A stretch of DNA of 64,000 nucleotides from Kangiella geojedonensis (GTDB lineage Bacteria > Pseudomonadota > Gammaproteobacteria > Enterobacterales > Kangiellaceae), in assembly GCF_000981765.1 (NCBI RefSeq), contig NZ_CP010975.1, forward strand, positions 1,054,001 to 1,118,000, written 5' to 3'. The notes beneath the pieces are model-generated. The model had not been told where the DNA came from. It ran no database searches and saw only the letters and a list, made by a program, of their open reading frames with translations. Each line of letters starts with the position of its first letter. Positions within the stretch are counted from its first letter, which is position 1. The position numbers and the translations under genes were made by a program. Shown in pieces: positions 9,808 to 17,489 of this stretch.

Positions 9808-9828
9808 GTTGAGTAAAATACTGGGTAT
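9808..9828 (+). promoter_or_regulatory. degenerate second IscR-like site
   Basis: GTTGAGTAAAATACTGGGTA resembles the strong IscR site 135 bp downstream, but it is one base shorter and its second half-site is altered. It may be a weak or decayed copy. No function can be claimed from sequence alone. Confidence 0.3.
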
Positions 9829-9924
9829 TTATACTTATGCAACTGGTCTTTTCGATTAGTTTATCTAATTCTTTGTTTGATAATACTATATTTATCAATA
9901 GATTATCCCTTACTTCTGCTCTGC

Positions 9925-9967
9925 TGGTCACTGCTTGCTAAAGTTGACTAAAATAGTCGGGTATGAG
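9925..9967 (+). promoter_or_regulatory. iscR promoter with type 1 IscR operator
   Basis: At 9943-9964 the sequence holds GACT-aaaat-AGTC inside a TTGACT...GGGTAT context, a close match to the type 1 site bound by [2Fe-2S]-IscR. TAAAAT (9949-9954) inside it could be the -10, with TGGTCA (9925-9930) as a weak -35 at 18 bp. That would place the start near 9961, with IscR occupying the core promoter. The operator is well supported; the exact promoter boxes are inferred. Confidence 0.7.
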
Positions 9968-9998
9968 ATCATTAAGTTATCGAAGTAAAGGTACTGAT

Positions 9999-10466
9999 AT
10001 GAAGTTAAGCACCAAGGGTCGATATGCTGTAACAGCGATGCTGGACTTAGCATTGCACACAGGCAAGGGCCCGATAACACTGGCAGAAGTCTCTGGAAGG
10101 CAACACATTTCGTTGTCGTACCTAGAGCAACTGTTTGCACGACTGCGCAAGGCCAACTTGGTTGAAAGCGTTCGTGGGCCAGGCGGTGGTTATGAGTTAA
10201 AGCGCCCAGCGACACAAATTAGTATCGCAGAGGTTGTTTTAGCGGTAAACGAACCCATTACTGCCACGCGCTGTAATGGTAAAGGCGATTGCCAAGGTGG
10301 CGATGTCTGTTTATCACATCAGTTATGGTCAGAGTTAAGTGACCAAATTTATCAGTTTTTGAGTGGGATAACGTTAGATCATGTTATCCAACGAGATTTT
10401 GTTCAGCAGGTAGCTGAACGCCAAAATGTGCGCTTCCGTGAAGAAGACGTCATTGCTTTTGGTTAA
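9999..10466 (+). CDS. iscR: iron-sulfur cluster regulator IscR
   Basis: A 155-residue Rrf2-family repressor that senses Fe-S status by binding a [2Fe-2S] cluster. The winged helix begins MKLSTKGRYAVTAMLDLALH. The cluster ligands Cys92, Cys98, Cys104 and His107 (RCNGKGDCQGGDVCLSHQ) are all present at E. coli numbering. An upstream in-frame ATG at 9963 would add 12 residues and lies inside the operator, so the ATG at 9999 is taken. It leads the isc operon and very probably represses it through the site at 9943-9964. Confidence 0.96.
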   Translation: MKLSTKGRYAVTAMLDLALHTGKGPITLAEVSGRQHISLSYLEQLFARLRKANLVESVRGPGGGYELKRPATQISIAEVVLAVNEPITATRCNGKGDCQGGDVCLSHQLWSELSDQIYQFLSGITLDHVIQRDFVQQVAERQNVRFREEDVIAFG

Positions 10467-10502
10467 TTTTTGAATTGTGCTTGATATTTAGCGGAGAAGA
10501 GA

Positions 10503-11717
10503 ATGAAGTTACCCATCTATCTTGATTATGCAGCCACCACGCCGGTCGACCCGCGTGTTGCCGAGAAGATGGTTCAATACATGAGTGTTGATGGCATCTA
10601 CGGTAACCCTGCGTCACGTTCCCACAAATTTGGTTGGGAAGCAGAAGAGGCCGTTGATGAAGCAAGACAACATGTGGCGGATCTAATCAACGCCGACCCA
10701 CGCGAGATTGTGTGGACTTCAGGCGCTACTGAATCAGATAACTTGGCGATTAAAGGTGCAGCGCACTTTTACGGCAAGAAAGGTAAACACATCATTACAG
10801 TTAAAACTGAGCACAAAGCTGTGCTTGACACGACTCGTCAGTTAGAGCGTGAAGGTTATGAAGTAACTTACCTAGACGTTAAAGACGATGGCCTTGTTGA
10901 CTTAGAAGAGTTTAAGAAAGCCCTGCGTGATGACACTATTGTTGTCAGTATCATGCACGTGAACAACGAAACGGGTGTGGTTCAAGATATCGACGCTATC
11001 GGTGAATTGTGCCGCGAGCGAAAAATCATTTTCCACGTGGATGCAGCGCAAAGCGCAGGTAAATTACCAATCGACGTGCAAAGTACCAAAGTAGATATGT
11101 TGTCTATTTCTGGGCATAAAATGTATGGTCCAAAAGGTATCGGTGTACTGTATGTTCGTCGTAAACCTCGCGTTCGCTTAGAAGCGCAAATGCACGGAGG
11201 TGGTCACGAGCGTGGTATGCGTTCAGGTACGTTACCAACACACCAAATCGTTGGTATGGGTGAAGCAGCTCGTATCGCTAACGAAGATATGGCGAAAGAC
11301 AACGAACGTATTATCAGCCTCCGCGAGCGTTTGTGGGCTGGCGTTAACGATATGGAAGAAGTCTATCTTAACGGTCACGAAGAACAGCGTGTGGCGGGTA
11401 TTATCAATATCAGTTTCAACTTTGTTGAAGGTGAATCATTAATCATGGCACTGAAAGATCTAGCAGTGTCGTCAGGCTCAGCATGTACATCTGCGAGCTT
11501 GGAGCCTTCGTACGTATTACGTGCTTTAGGTCGTGACGACGAGTTGGCGCACAGCTCAATTCGCTTCAGTATCGGTCGCTTCACTACTGAAGAAGAGATT
11601 GACTACACAATTGAGAAGGTTCGAGAAGGTATTGGTCGTTTACGTGACTTATCTCCACTGTGGGATATGTACAAAGACGGCATCGACCTGTCTAAAGTTG
11701 AATGGCAGGCGCACTAA
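10503..11717 (+). CDS. iscS: cysteine desulfurase IscS
   Basis: A 404-residue PLP enzyme that takes sulfur from cysteine for Fe-S clusters and thiolated tRNA. PLP lysine is Lys206 in [10 protein letters not shown]; the catalytic mobile-loop cysteine is Cys328 in [14 protein letters not shown]; the N-terminal [13 protein letters not shown] is classic. A GGAGAA ribosome site precedes the ATG, 36 bp after iscR. Length and residue numbering match E. coli IscS, so it is intact. Confidence 0.98.
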   Translation: MKLPIYLDYAATTPVDPRVAEKMVQYMSVDGIYGNPASRSHKFGWEAEEAVDEARQHVADLINADPREIVWTSGATESDNLAIKGAAHFYGKKGKHIITVKTEHKAVLDTTRQLEREGYEVTYLDVKDDGLVDLEEFKKALRDDTIVVSIMHVNNETGVVQDIDAIGELCRERKIIFHVDAAQSAGKLPIDVQSTKVDMLSISGHKMYGPKGIGVLYVRRKPRVRLEAQMHGGGHERGMRSGTLPTHQIVGMGEAARIANEDMAKDNERIISLRERLWAGVNDMEEVYLNGHEEQRVAGIINISFNFVEGESLIMALKDLAVSSGSACTSASLEPSYVLRALGRDDELAHSSIRFSIGRFTTEEEIDYTIEKVREGIGRLRDLSPLWDMYKDGIDLSKVEWQAH

Positions 11718-11737
11718 TTTAAGCGGGAGATTTTATT

Positions 11738-12121
11738 ATGGCATATAGTGAAAAAGTTATTGATCATTACGAGAACCCACGTAACGTCGGTTCGTTCGAA
11801 AAAGATGATACGACTGTAGGTACTGGCATGGTAGGTGCTCCAGCTTGTGGTGACGTCATGAAACTACAGATCAAAGTTAATGAGCAAGGCATTATCGAAG
11901 ATGCTAAGTTTAAGACTTACGGCTGTGGTTCTGCGATTGCATCTAGCTCACTAGTAACAGAGTGGGTTAAAGGTAAAACTGTTGATGAAGCTCAAGCGAT
12001 CAAGAATACCGACATCGCTGAAGAGTTAGCGTTACCGCCAGTGAAAATTCACTGTTCAGTTCTTGCAGAAGATGCAATTAAAGCTGCGGTAAAAGACTTT
12101 AAAGATAGAAGTCAAAAGTAA
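11738..12121 (+). CDS. iscU: Fe-S cluster scaffold IscU
   Basis: A 127-residue scaffold protein on which IscS builds [2Fe-2S] and [4Fe-4S] clusters. Ligands Cys37, Asp39, Cys63, His105 and Cys106 are in place (GAPACGDVM, YGCGSAIASS, LPPVKIHCSVL). The LPPVK motif that HscA recognises is present. It sits 20 bp after iscS in the operon. Confidence 0.98.
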   Translation: MAYSEKVIDHYENPRNVGSFEKDDTTVGTGMVGAPACGDVMKLQIKVNEQGIIEDAKFKTYGCGSAIASSSLVTEWVKGKTVDEAQAIKNTDIAEELALPPVKIHCSVLAEDAIKAAVKDFKDRSQK

Positions 12122-12158
12122 ACTATCAAGTAATAGCGAAATAGGTACAGGTTAATTT

Positions 12159-12482
12159 ATGGCGATCACTTTATCAGACTCAGCAGCAGAGCGAGTAAAG
12201 TCATTCCTTGATAATCGTGGTAAAGGCATCGGGGTAAGGCTCGGTGTGACAACTACTGGTTGTTCAGGGTTGGCTTACGTTCTAGAGTTTGTAGATGAAC
12301 TTAACGACGAAGATATCGTGTATGAAGATAAAGGCGTAAAAGTCATTATCGATCCCAAAAGTAAGCTGTACCTAGAAGGCACACGCCTCGAATTCGTGAA
12401 AGAAGGCTTGAACGAAGGTTTTGAGTTCGTGAATCCCAACGTAAAAGGCGAGTGTGGGTGTGGTGAGTCTTTCACCGTCTAA
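12159..12482 (+). CDS. iscA: A-type Fe-S carrier IscA
   Basis: A 107-residue A-type carrier that passes clusters or iron to targets. The three conserved cysteines are present: one in [13 protein letters not shown] (about residue 35) and the pair in GECGCGESF at the C-terminus. It is separated from iscU by 37 bp. A 172-bp gap with a long hairpin follows before hscB, so this is the last gene of the first operon segment. Confidence 0.97.
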   Translation: MAITLSDSAAERVKSFLDNRGKGIGVRLGVTTTGCSGLAYVLEFVDELNDEDIVYEDKGVKVIIDPKSKLYLEGTRLEFVKEGLNEGFEFVNPNVKGECGCGESFTV

Positions 12483-12513
12483 ACGAGCTGCCTAAATTCT
12501 TTATGACTTTGTT

Positions 12514-12574
12514 AAATCTAAATTAAAGTTTAGTCATTTACTGGGGATAAACTCCCTCACTTTAATTTAGATTT
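12514..12574 (+). other. 15-bp perfect inverted repeat between iscA and hscB
   Basis: AAATCTAAATTAAAG at 12514-12528 is exactly complementary to 12560-12574, and a smaller inner pairing (GTTTA/TAAAC) sits in the loop. No T run follows, so it is not a canonical terminator. In the isc mRNA it would form a long AU-rich stem that could mark a processing or stability boundary between iscRSUA and hscBA-fdx-iscX. Confidence 0.6.
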
Positions 12575-12654
12575 GCCTCGTCCTAAAAAATTTATTCTAA
12601 CTCGTTACTGAGTAAACTGAATCGATAAATAACTTTTCCTAAAGAATTCCTACT

Positions 12655-13188
12655 ATGGCAAATGCGCAGCAAAATTATTTTGAATTATTCGGCCTTGAGC
12701 CGAATTTTTTCATCGATCAAAAAGATTTATCGAGTAAGTTGAAGCGCTTGTTGCAATCAGCTCATCCTGATCGTCATGCGCAAGGTGGTAGTCAGCAACA
12801 AATGTTGGCGATGCAGAAAACGACTCGATTGAATGATGCATTTGCGGTTTTAAAACACCCAGTTAAACGTGCTCAGTATTTATTACAGGTTGTGAAAGGC
12901 ATTGATACGACCAAAGACCATACCGTTAATGATCCCGAGTTTTTGATGCAGCAATTAGAGCTGCGTGAAGAACTGGATAATCTCGCTCAGCAAAAAGATG
13001 CGTCTGGTTTAATGGCTTTTGCCGATAAGATTGAAACGATGGCAGAAGAGCAAGAAGCTTCATTAGGTCAACGATTTGAACAAGACGAGTGGGACATTGA
13101 GGCATTGAAAGTTTCCATTTACAAACTTCAGTTCTTGCATAAAACGTTGCATGACATTGAGATTGCTGAAGACAAAATTTTAGACTAA
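12655..13188 (+). CDS. hscB: Fe-S assembly co-chaperone HscB
   Basis: A 177-residue J-domain protein that delivers IscU to HscA and stimulates its ATPase. The N-terminal J domain has HPD at residues 37-39 (SAHPDRHAQGG). The C-terminal three-helix domain (LELREELDNLAQ...) binds IscU. The ribosome site upstream is poor. It directly precedes hscA with a 9-bp gap. Confidence 0.96.
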   Translation: MANAQQNYFELFGLEPNFFIDQKDLSSKLKRLLQSAHPDRHAQGGSQQQMLAMQKTTRLNDAFAVLKHPVKRAQYLLQVVKGIDTTKDHTVNDPEFLMQQLELREELDNLAQQKDASGLMAFADKIETMAEEQEASLGQRFEQDEWDIEALKVSIYKLQFLHKTLHDIEIAEDKILD

Positions 13189-13197
13189 GTACATATT

Positions 13198-15054
13198 ATG
13201 GCATTACTGCAAATTTCAGAACCCGGTCAAAGTACCGAACCGCATCAACACAAACTTGCGGCTGGTATTGATTTAGGAACGACAAACTCACTGATTGCTA
13301 CAGTGCGTAGCGGTAAAGCAGAAACACTAGCTGACGCCAATGGAAAGCACACAGTTCCTTCTGTTGTGCACTACATGAGCGACGATAATTTTGAAGTTGG
13401 TCATAAAGCCAAAGAGCAACAAGCGATAGAGCCTGGTAATGTTATCAGCTCGATTAAGCGCCTGATGGGGCGTGGTTTAGCCGACATGGACAAAATCAAA
13501 GAGTTTAGCGCCAATCAGTTAATCGAGTCCGAATCGGGGATGCCTGGTGTGGTACTTGATAATCACGTTGAAAAAAATCCTGTCGAAGTTTCAAGCGATA
13601 TATTACGAACCTTAGCTGAACGCGCTGAGCAAACCCTCGGTGGCGAATTAGGCGGCGTTGTAATCACCGTTCCTGCGTACTTTGATGAAGCGCAGCGCCA
13701 AGCGACAAAAGATGCGGCGCAACTAGCTGGGTTAAAAGTTTTACGTCTGCTTAACGAACCTACAGCTGCTGCAGTGGCTTATGGCTTAGACTCGGGTAGC
13801 GAAGGTATTCATGCGATCTATGACCTAGGTGGCGGTACTTTTGATATCTCTATTTTACGCTTACAAAAAGGCGTATTTGAAGTGTTAGCGACGGGCGGCG
13901 ATAGCGCACTGGGGGGCGATGACTTTGACCGTGCCATTGCACACTACTTAGTTGAGCAAGCCAATGTGGATAGTGATGACCGCCGCGCGCATCAACTAGC
14001 GATGATTAAAGCGCGAGATATCAAAGAAGCTTTAACGGACACTGATACGGTTGAAGTGAATTTCTTAGATTGGAATGGCCAAATGAGCCGTACGCAAATT
14101 GAAGAGATTATTGCGCCTATCGTTGATAAAACATTACTTTCTTGCCGCCGTACTTTGAAAGACGCCGGTATCAAAGTTGATGAAGTCGATAAAGTTGTCA
14201 TGGTAGGCGGCTCGACGCGCGTACCTTTGGTGCGTGAGAAAGTTGAGCAGCACTTTAAAGTACCGCCGTTGACGGATATCGACCCAGACAAAGTGGTCGC
14301 GATTGGTGCAGCGATTCAGGCTAACGTTTTAATCGGTAATAAGTCTGATGATGACATGCTATTGTTGGACGTGATTCCTTTATCGCTTGGTGTCGAAACC
14401 ATGGGTGGTCTTGCGGAAAAGATCATTCCAAGAAATACGCCAATACCAATTGCTAAGGCGCAAGAGTTTACTACCTTTAAAGATGGTCAAACAGCCATGG
14501 CGATTCATGTGGTGCAAGGCGAACGTGAATTAGTGGAAGATTGTCGTTCACTGGCTCGGTTTGAGCTTCGTGGCATTCCGCCGATGGTTGCAGGGGCTGC
14601 GCGCATTAAAGTCACTTACCAAGTTGATGCCGATGGTTTGTTGCAAGTTCTGGCAGAAGAGACCACGAGCGGCGTTAAAGCCGATATCACCGTGAAGCCA
14701 TCTTATGGCTTAAGTGATGACCAGATTACCAACATGCTTCAAAGCTCTTTCAGTCATGCTGAAGGCGATATGGAAGCAAGAATGTTGCGTGAGCAAAAAG
14801 TAGAAGCTGCGAGAGTTATAGAAGCGGTTTCTGCTGCATTGAATGAGAATGGTAAAGAACTTCTTAGCGAAGAAGAATATACTGCGATTCAATCATCGCT
14901 AGAGCAATTAAATCAGACATCTCAGGGCGACAGTATCGAGGCTATCGAGAACGCGATTGAGATAGTAGAAAAAAATAGTAATGAATTTGCTAGCCGTCGT
15001 ATGGACGCTAGTATCGCCAAGGCTCTTGTGGGCCATGAAGTTGACGAAATATAG
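13198..15054 (+). CDS. hscA: Hsp70-type Fe-S assembly chaperone HscA
   Basis: A 618-residue specialised Hsp70 that releases clusters from IscU. The nucleotide-binding domain begins [16 protein letters not shown] and holds [29 protein letters not shown] and [15 protein letters not shown]. The C-terminal substrate domain follows ([23 protein letters not shown]). No EEVD tail is present, as expected for HscA. It lies between hscB and fdx, 9 bp from each. Confidence 0.97.
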   Translation: MALLQISEPGQSTEPHQHKLAAGIDLGTTNSLIATVRSGKAETLADANGKHTVPSVVHYMSDDNFEVGHKAKEQQAIEPGNVISSIKRLMGRGLADMDKIKEFSANQLIESESGMPGVVLDNHVEKNPVEVSSDILRTLAERAEQTLGGELGGVVITVPAYFDEAQRQATKDAAQLAGLKVLRLLNEPTAAAVAYGLDSGSEGIHAIYDLGGGTFDISILRLQKGVFEVLATGGDSALGGDDFDRAIAHYLVEQANVDSDDRRAHQLAMIKARDIKEALTDTDTVEVNFLDWNGQMSRTQIEEIIAPIVDKTLLSCRRTLKDAGIKVDEVDKVVMVGGSTRVPLVREKVEQHFKVPPLTDIDPDKVVAIGAAIQANVLIGNKSDDDMLLLDVIPLSLGVETMGGLAEKIIPRNTPIPIAKAQEFTTFKDGQTAMAIHVVQGERELVEDCRSLARFELRGIPPMVAGAARIKVTYQVDADGLLQVLAEETTSGVKADITVKPSYGLSDDQITNMLQSSFSHAEGDMEARMLREQKVEAARVIEAVSAALNENGKELLSEEEYTAIQSSLEQLNQTSQGDSIEAIENAIEIVEKNSNEFASRRMDASIAKALVGHEVDEI

Positions 15055-15063
15055 GGTAAATAA

Positions 15064-15402
15064 ATGCCAAAAGTAATCTTTTTACCTCACGAAGAGTTGT
15101 GCCCAGAAGGCGCAGAAGTGGAAGCGGAGAAGGGGCAGTCAGTACTGGATGTCGCTTTGGACAATAAAATCTTTATTGAGCATGCTTGTGAAATGTCTTG
15201 TGCTTGCACCACGTGTCACGTGGTTGTACGCGAGGGATTTGATTCGCTTGAAGAAAGTGATGAATTAGAAGATGATATGCTAGATAAAGCTTGGGGCTTA
15301 GAGCCAGAGTCACGCTTAAGCTGTCAAGCGATGGTGGACGATGAGGATTTAGTGGTAGAAATCCCTAAGTATACCATTAACCAAGTCTCTGAGCGCCACT
15401 AG
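15064..15402 (+). CDS. fdx: ISC-type [2Fe-2S] ferredoxin
   Basis: A 112-residue adrenodoxin-like ferredoxin that supplies electrons for cluster assembly. Ligands Cys42, Cys48, Cys51 and Cys87 are present (ACEMSCACTTCHVVV and RLSCQAMV), with the additional conserved Cys46. The spacing after hscA is 9 bp. Confidence 0.97.
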   Translation: MPKVIFLPHEELCPEGAEVEAEKGQSVLDVALDNKIFIEHACEMSCACTTCHVVVREGFDSLEESDELEDDMLDKAWGLEPESRLSCQAMVDDEDLVVEIPKYTINQVSERH

Positions 15403-15425
15403 GCGTCTTTTGGTAGGAGTAGCTT

Positions 15426-15626
15426 ATGGGCTTAAAGTGGACAGATAGTTTAGATATCGCTATTGAGTTGTATGAGAAGTTCCCTGAACAGGATCCGACT
15501 CGTATTAACTTTATGGACTTACGCAGTAAAGTCATTGAGCTTGATGAGTTTGATGATGATCCAAAGCGCAGCGGTGAGCGAATCCTAGAAGCGATTCAAG
15601 CTGCTTGGATAGAAGAGGCTGAGTAA
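15426..15626 (+). CDS. iscX: Fe-S assembly modulator IscX
   Basis: A 66-residue acidic protein that binds IscS and tunes cluster assembly. It begins LKWTDSLDIAIELYEKFPEQDPTRINFMDLR and ends with the family's ERILEAIQAAWIEEAE. A GGTAGGAGT ribosome site precedes the ATG. It is the last gene of the isc operon. I see no obvious terminator before the tRNA promoter. Confidence 0.96.
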   Translation: MGLKWTDSLDIAIELYEKFPEQDPTRINFMDLRSKVIELDEFDDDPKRSGERILEAIQAAWIEEAE

Positions 15627-15669
15627 GGCTCAGAAACGATAAAAAAGCTTAAAAATTCGCGTTTAAAGG

Positions 15670-15697
15670 TTGTATTTTCCGTAAAAAACAGTATTAT
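15670..15697 (+). promoter_or_regulatory. tRNA-Lys promoter 1
   Basis: TTGTAT (15670-15675) and TATTAT (15692-15697) with a 16-bp spacer, followed by the GC-rich ACGCG discriminator typical of stable-RNA promoters under stringent control. The same arrangement recurs before the second tRNA-Lys. Confidence 0.65.
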
Positions 15698-15748
15698 ACG
15701 CGTCTCACCAGATACGGTGAGCTTGGCGAGAAAGATAGCCAAATCAAT

Positions 15749-15824
15749 GGGTTGCTAGCTCAGTCGGTAGAGCATCTGACTTTTAATCAGGTGGTCACAG
15801 GTTCGATTCCTGTGCAACCCACCA
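15749..15824 (+). tRNA. tRNA-Lys (anticodon TTT), copy 1
   Basis: A 76-nt cloverleaf with a GGGTTGC/GCAACCC acceptor stem, D arm GCTCAGTCGGTAGAGC, anticodon loop CTTTTAA (TTT) and T arm CAGGTTCGATTCCTG, with the CCA end encoded. It is identical to the second copy. Confidence 0.97.
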
Positions 15825-15844
15825 TATTCATCCCCTCGGGGAGC

Positions 15845-15879
15845 AAAAAGCCGCATAGCGAAAGCTAAGCGGCTTTTTT
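15845..15879 (+). terminator. terminator of tRNA-Lys copy 1
   Basis: AAAAAGCCGC...GCGGCTTTTTT with an inner AGC-GAAA-GCT tetraloop stem. A small CCCC/GGGG hairpin lies between it and the tRNA. Confidence 0.88.
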
Positions 15880-15942
15880 GTGTGTGATTGATAATCTCTA
15901 TAGCGCTATAAAAAATTATTACAGATTTATGGCGTTAAAGGG

Positions 15943-15970
15943 TTGTCTTTTTGGCTAAAGAAGGTATTAT
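15943..15970 (+). promoter_or_regulatory. tRNA-Lys promoter 2
   Basis: TTGTCT (15943-15948) and TATTAT (15965-15970), 16-bp spacer, followed by ACGCG as at copy 1. Each tRNA therefore appears to be its own transcription unit. Confidence 0.65.
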
Positions 15971-16006
15971 ACGCGCCATCAAATGAGGCGTTGCCTTGAT
16001 TGATTT

Positions 16007-16082
16007 GGGTTGCTAGCTCAGTCGGTAGAGCATCTGACTTTTAATCAGGTGGTCACAGGTTCGATTCCTGTGCAACCCACCA
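16007..16082 (+). tRNA. tRNA-Lys (anticodon TTT), copy 2
   Basis: A 76-nt sequence identical to copy 1 at 15749-15824, again with encoded CCA, its own promoter and its own terminator. The pair looks like a roughly 258-bp tandem duplication whose flanks have since diverged. Confidence 0.97.
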
Positions 16083-16102
16083 TATTCATCTCTTCGGAGA
16101 GC

Positions 16103-16137
16103 AAAAAGCCGCATAGCGAAAGCTACGCGGCTTTTTT
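16103..16137. terminator. terminator of tRNA-Lys copy 2
   Basis: AAAAAGCCGC...GCGGCTTTTTT with a GAAA loop, nearly identical to the terminator of copy 1. It has flanking A and T runs and could also serve the convergent regulator gene. Confidence 0.87.
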
Positions 16138-16157
16138 GTGTCTGGATGCTTTTAATC

Positions 16158-16868
16158 TTAAGACTGCTTATCGATTCGATAGAAGCGAGCTTCGACAATC
16201 AAGCCAAGAATTCCTAGAGTTGCAAGAAATACCGAGAATATTAAGAAGATATTGTTGGCTGTGCTGCGCTTATCTTCTAAACGTTTTGCGTGATAGTTCC
16301 TATAACCAACATCAAGCTTTTCATAAATTTCACTTCCCTGATAATTAGTCGTAATAAACGTCTTTGCAGCGGTGTTCATATCAGAGCGAGGGTCACCAGT
16401 AAATTTAAGTTGGCACTCCTGGGCACTCCTGTCTTTACTGCAGTGCGCTATCTCTTCCTCAAAAAAAACGCCAGAAGAAATATATTCCCATCGCTTATTA
16501 CTCGAAAGTAGCTCTAGGTGGGCTATAAAAAAGAAGAGAACTGCAACCAGGATAAAGGTCGAACAAACGATCACCGCCGCTTTACGTTTGCCTTTAGCTA
16601 ATTCGTGCTTGCTATTGGTCGCATTAGCGATAATCGGGATATGCATCAGCTTTTGGCGGACATAATCCTTATCCAAGTCTTTAATCATATCGTCCGGCGT
16701 AATTTCATAAGCGGTACACAGCTTATCGAAAATCTCCACGGAAGGGATGCTTCTATCATTCTCAAGTTTCGACAGGTAGGATTGTTCAATCCCCAGCTTT
16801 TGCGCAAATTCAGGCTGTGTCCAGCCGCTGGTTGAACGTAATGAGCGTAGCTTTTCACCAAGTGTCAT
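16158..16868 (-). CDS. membrane-anchored XRE-family transcriptional regulator
   Basis: A 236-residue protein with an N-terminal Cro/XRE helix-turn-helix (residues 3-62: LGEKLRSLRSTSGWTQPEFAQKLGIEQSYLSKLEN written across two helices), a charged linker, TM helix 1 (about 97-117), a roughly 85-residue region with two cysteines (CSKDRSAQEC), TM helix 2 (about 206-226) and a short basic tail. The region between the helices would be periplasmic, so it may sense an envelope signal and act on DNA from the membrane. Target genes are unknown. GGAGA precedes the ATG. The phased repeats just upstream (16920-16979) may be its operator. Confidence 0.75.
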   Translation of the reverse strand: MTLGEKLRSLRSTSGWTQPEFAQKLGIEQSYLSKLENDRSIPSVEIFDKLCTAYEITPDDMIKDLDKDYVRQKLMHIPIIANATNSKHELAKGKRKAAVIVCSTFILVAVLFFFIAHLELLSSNKRWEYISSGVFFEEEIAHCSKDRSAQECQLKFTGDPRSDMNTAAKTFITTNYQGSEIYEKLDVGYRNYHAKRLEDKRSTANNIFLIFSVFLATLGILGLIVEARFYRIDKQS

Positions 16869-16919
16869 TATTGTGTCTCCATGTGGTTAATTGACGCTAT
16901 CATTGTTTTAAAAAGCCCT

Positions 16920-16979
16920 AGGAATAACCAGATGAATTGATTGGAATAACTAGGAATATACAGGAATGTTTAGGAATTT
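16920..16979. repeat. helically phased ATTCCT/AGGAAT 10-bp repeats
   Basis: GGAAT occurs at 16921, 16943, 16953, 16963 and 16973, with TGAAT at 16933: the last four steps are exactly 10 bp. On the gene strand the consensus is ATTCCTNNNN. The array ends about 50 bp upstream of the XRE regulator's start codon and puts every motif on the same face of the helix, as expected for cooperative operator binding. Confidence 0.6.
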
Positions 16980-17000
16980 GTAGAGGTTAAAGCCAACTCT

Positions 17001-17040
17001 TGTCATTGCGAGGAGCACTAGCGCGACGTGGCAATCTGTT
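17001..17040. repeat. dispersed-type palindromic repeat
   Basis: CATTGCGAGGAGC...CGACGTGGCAATC, with ATTGC/GCAAT ends, has the look of the CATTGCGAG...GCAATC intergenic repeats I know from many bacterial genomes. Only one copy is seen in this window. Confidence 0.5.
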
Positions 17041-17090
17041 TTCATATCGTTTGAGTCATTGTTTCGCCCTACGGCGAGATACTTTCTCTG

Positions 17091-17170
17091 TAGCCTCGAA
17101 TAGCGTAATCGAGGAGAGGAGTTAATGGTTTGATATAAAACCTCGAAGTCACTTTGTTCCTTCGAGGCTA
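17091..17170. repeat. 80-bp element with 10-bp terminal inverted repeats and two internal hairpins
   Basis: TAGCCTCGAA (17091-17100) and TTCGAGGCTA (17161-17170) are perfect inverted repeats. Each end also forms its own hairpin: CCTCGA/TCGAGG on the left and CCTCGAA/TTCGAGG on the right. It carries no ORF. It could be a small non-autonomous element or a pair of REP-like units. Confidence 0.5.
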
Positions 17171-17253
17171 CGCTAGCTGATTTTTGCATTGAGTTGGAAA
17201 GAGAAGCCTATGATACTAGAGTGGTTACTTGGTATTCATGGAACAGTGTTTTT

Positions 17254-17312
17254 GAGTTAATGGGGGTAGAGTCTGACGGCTCCCCACGAAATTAATGGGG
17301 TCAGAGTACATT
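17254..17312 (+). repeat. two directly repeated TTAATGGGG(T)..AGAGT motifs
   Basis: GAGTTAATGGGGGTAGAGTC and AAATTAATGGGGTCAGAGTA lie 35 bp apart. I associate the second form with repeats near REP-associated tyrosine transposase genes, but no such gene is present here, so these look like remnants. Confidence 0.4.
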
Positions 17313-17406
17313 TTCAACCTTCCAATTAATTTTTAAGATATTAGAATGGAGGGATAAGGCTAATTGTTTTTTTGCTAAAAAACGTAATGCCATGCAGTTG
17401 GCTGTA

Positions 17407-17443
17407 AAAATAAAAAAGCCGCGGATTTGACTCCGCGGCTTTG
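17407..17443 (-). terminator. terminator of the proB-proB-proA cluster
   Basis: On the minus strand, AAAGCCGCGG and CCGCGGCTTT pair over 10 bp with an 8-nt loop, followed by a T-rich tract, just past the proA stop. Confidence 0.87.
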
Positions 17444-17489
17444 AGTATAGGGCTTGGTAGAACCCTATTGCTCGAACGCTTTCTAATAA

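Noticed and set aside
16013-16198. 61-residue minus-strand ORF across tRNA-Lys copy 2
   Set aside because: Its C-terminus is the classic HRNRTCDHLIKSQMLYRLS mistranslation of the tRNA opposite strand; not a gene.
16010-16348. 112-residue plus-strand ORF beginning inside tRNA-Lys copy 2
   Set aside because: Its first part is just a translation of the tRNA (the well-known AQSVEHLTFNQVVTGSIPVQP artefact), and the rest runs antisense through the regulator's 3' end.
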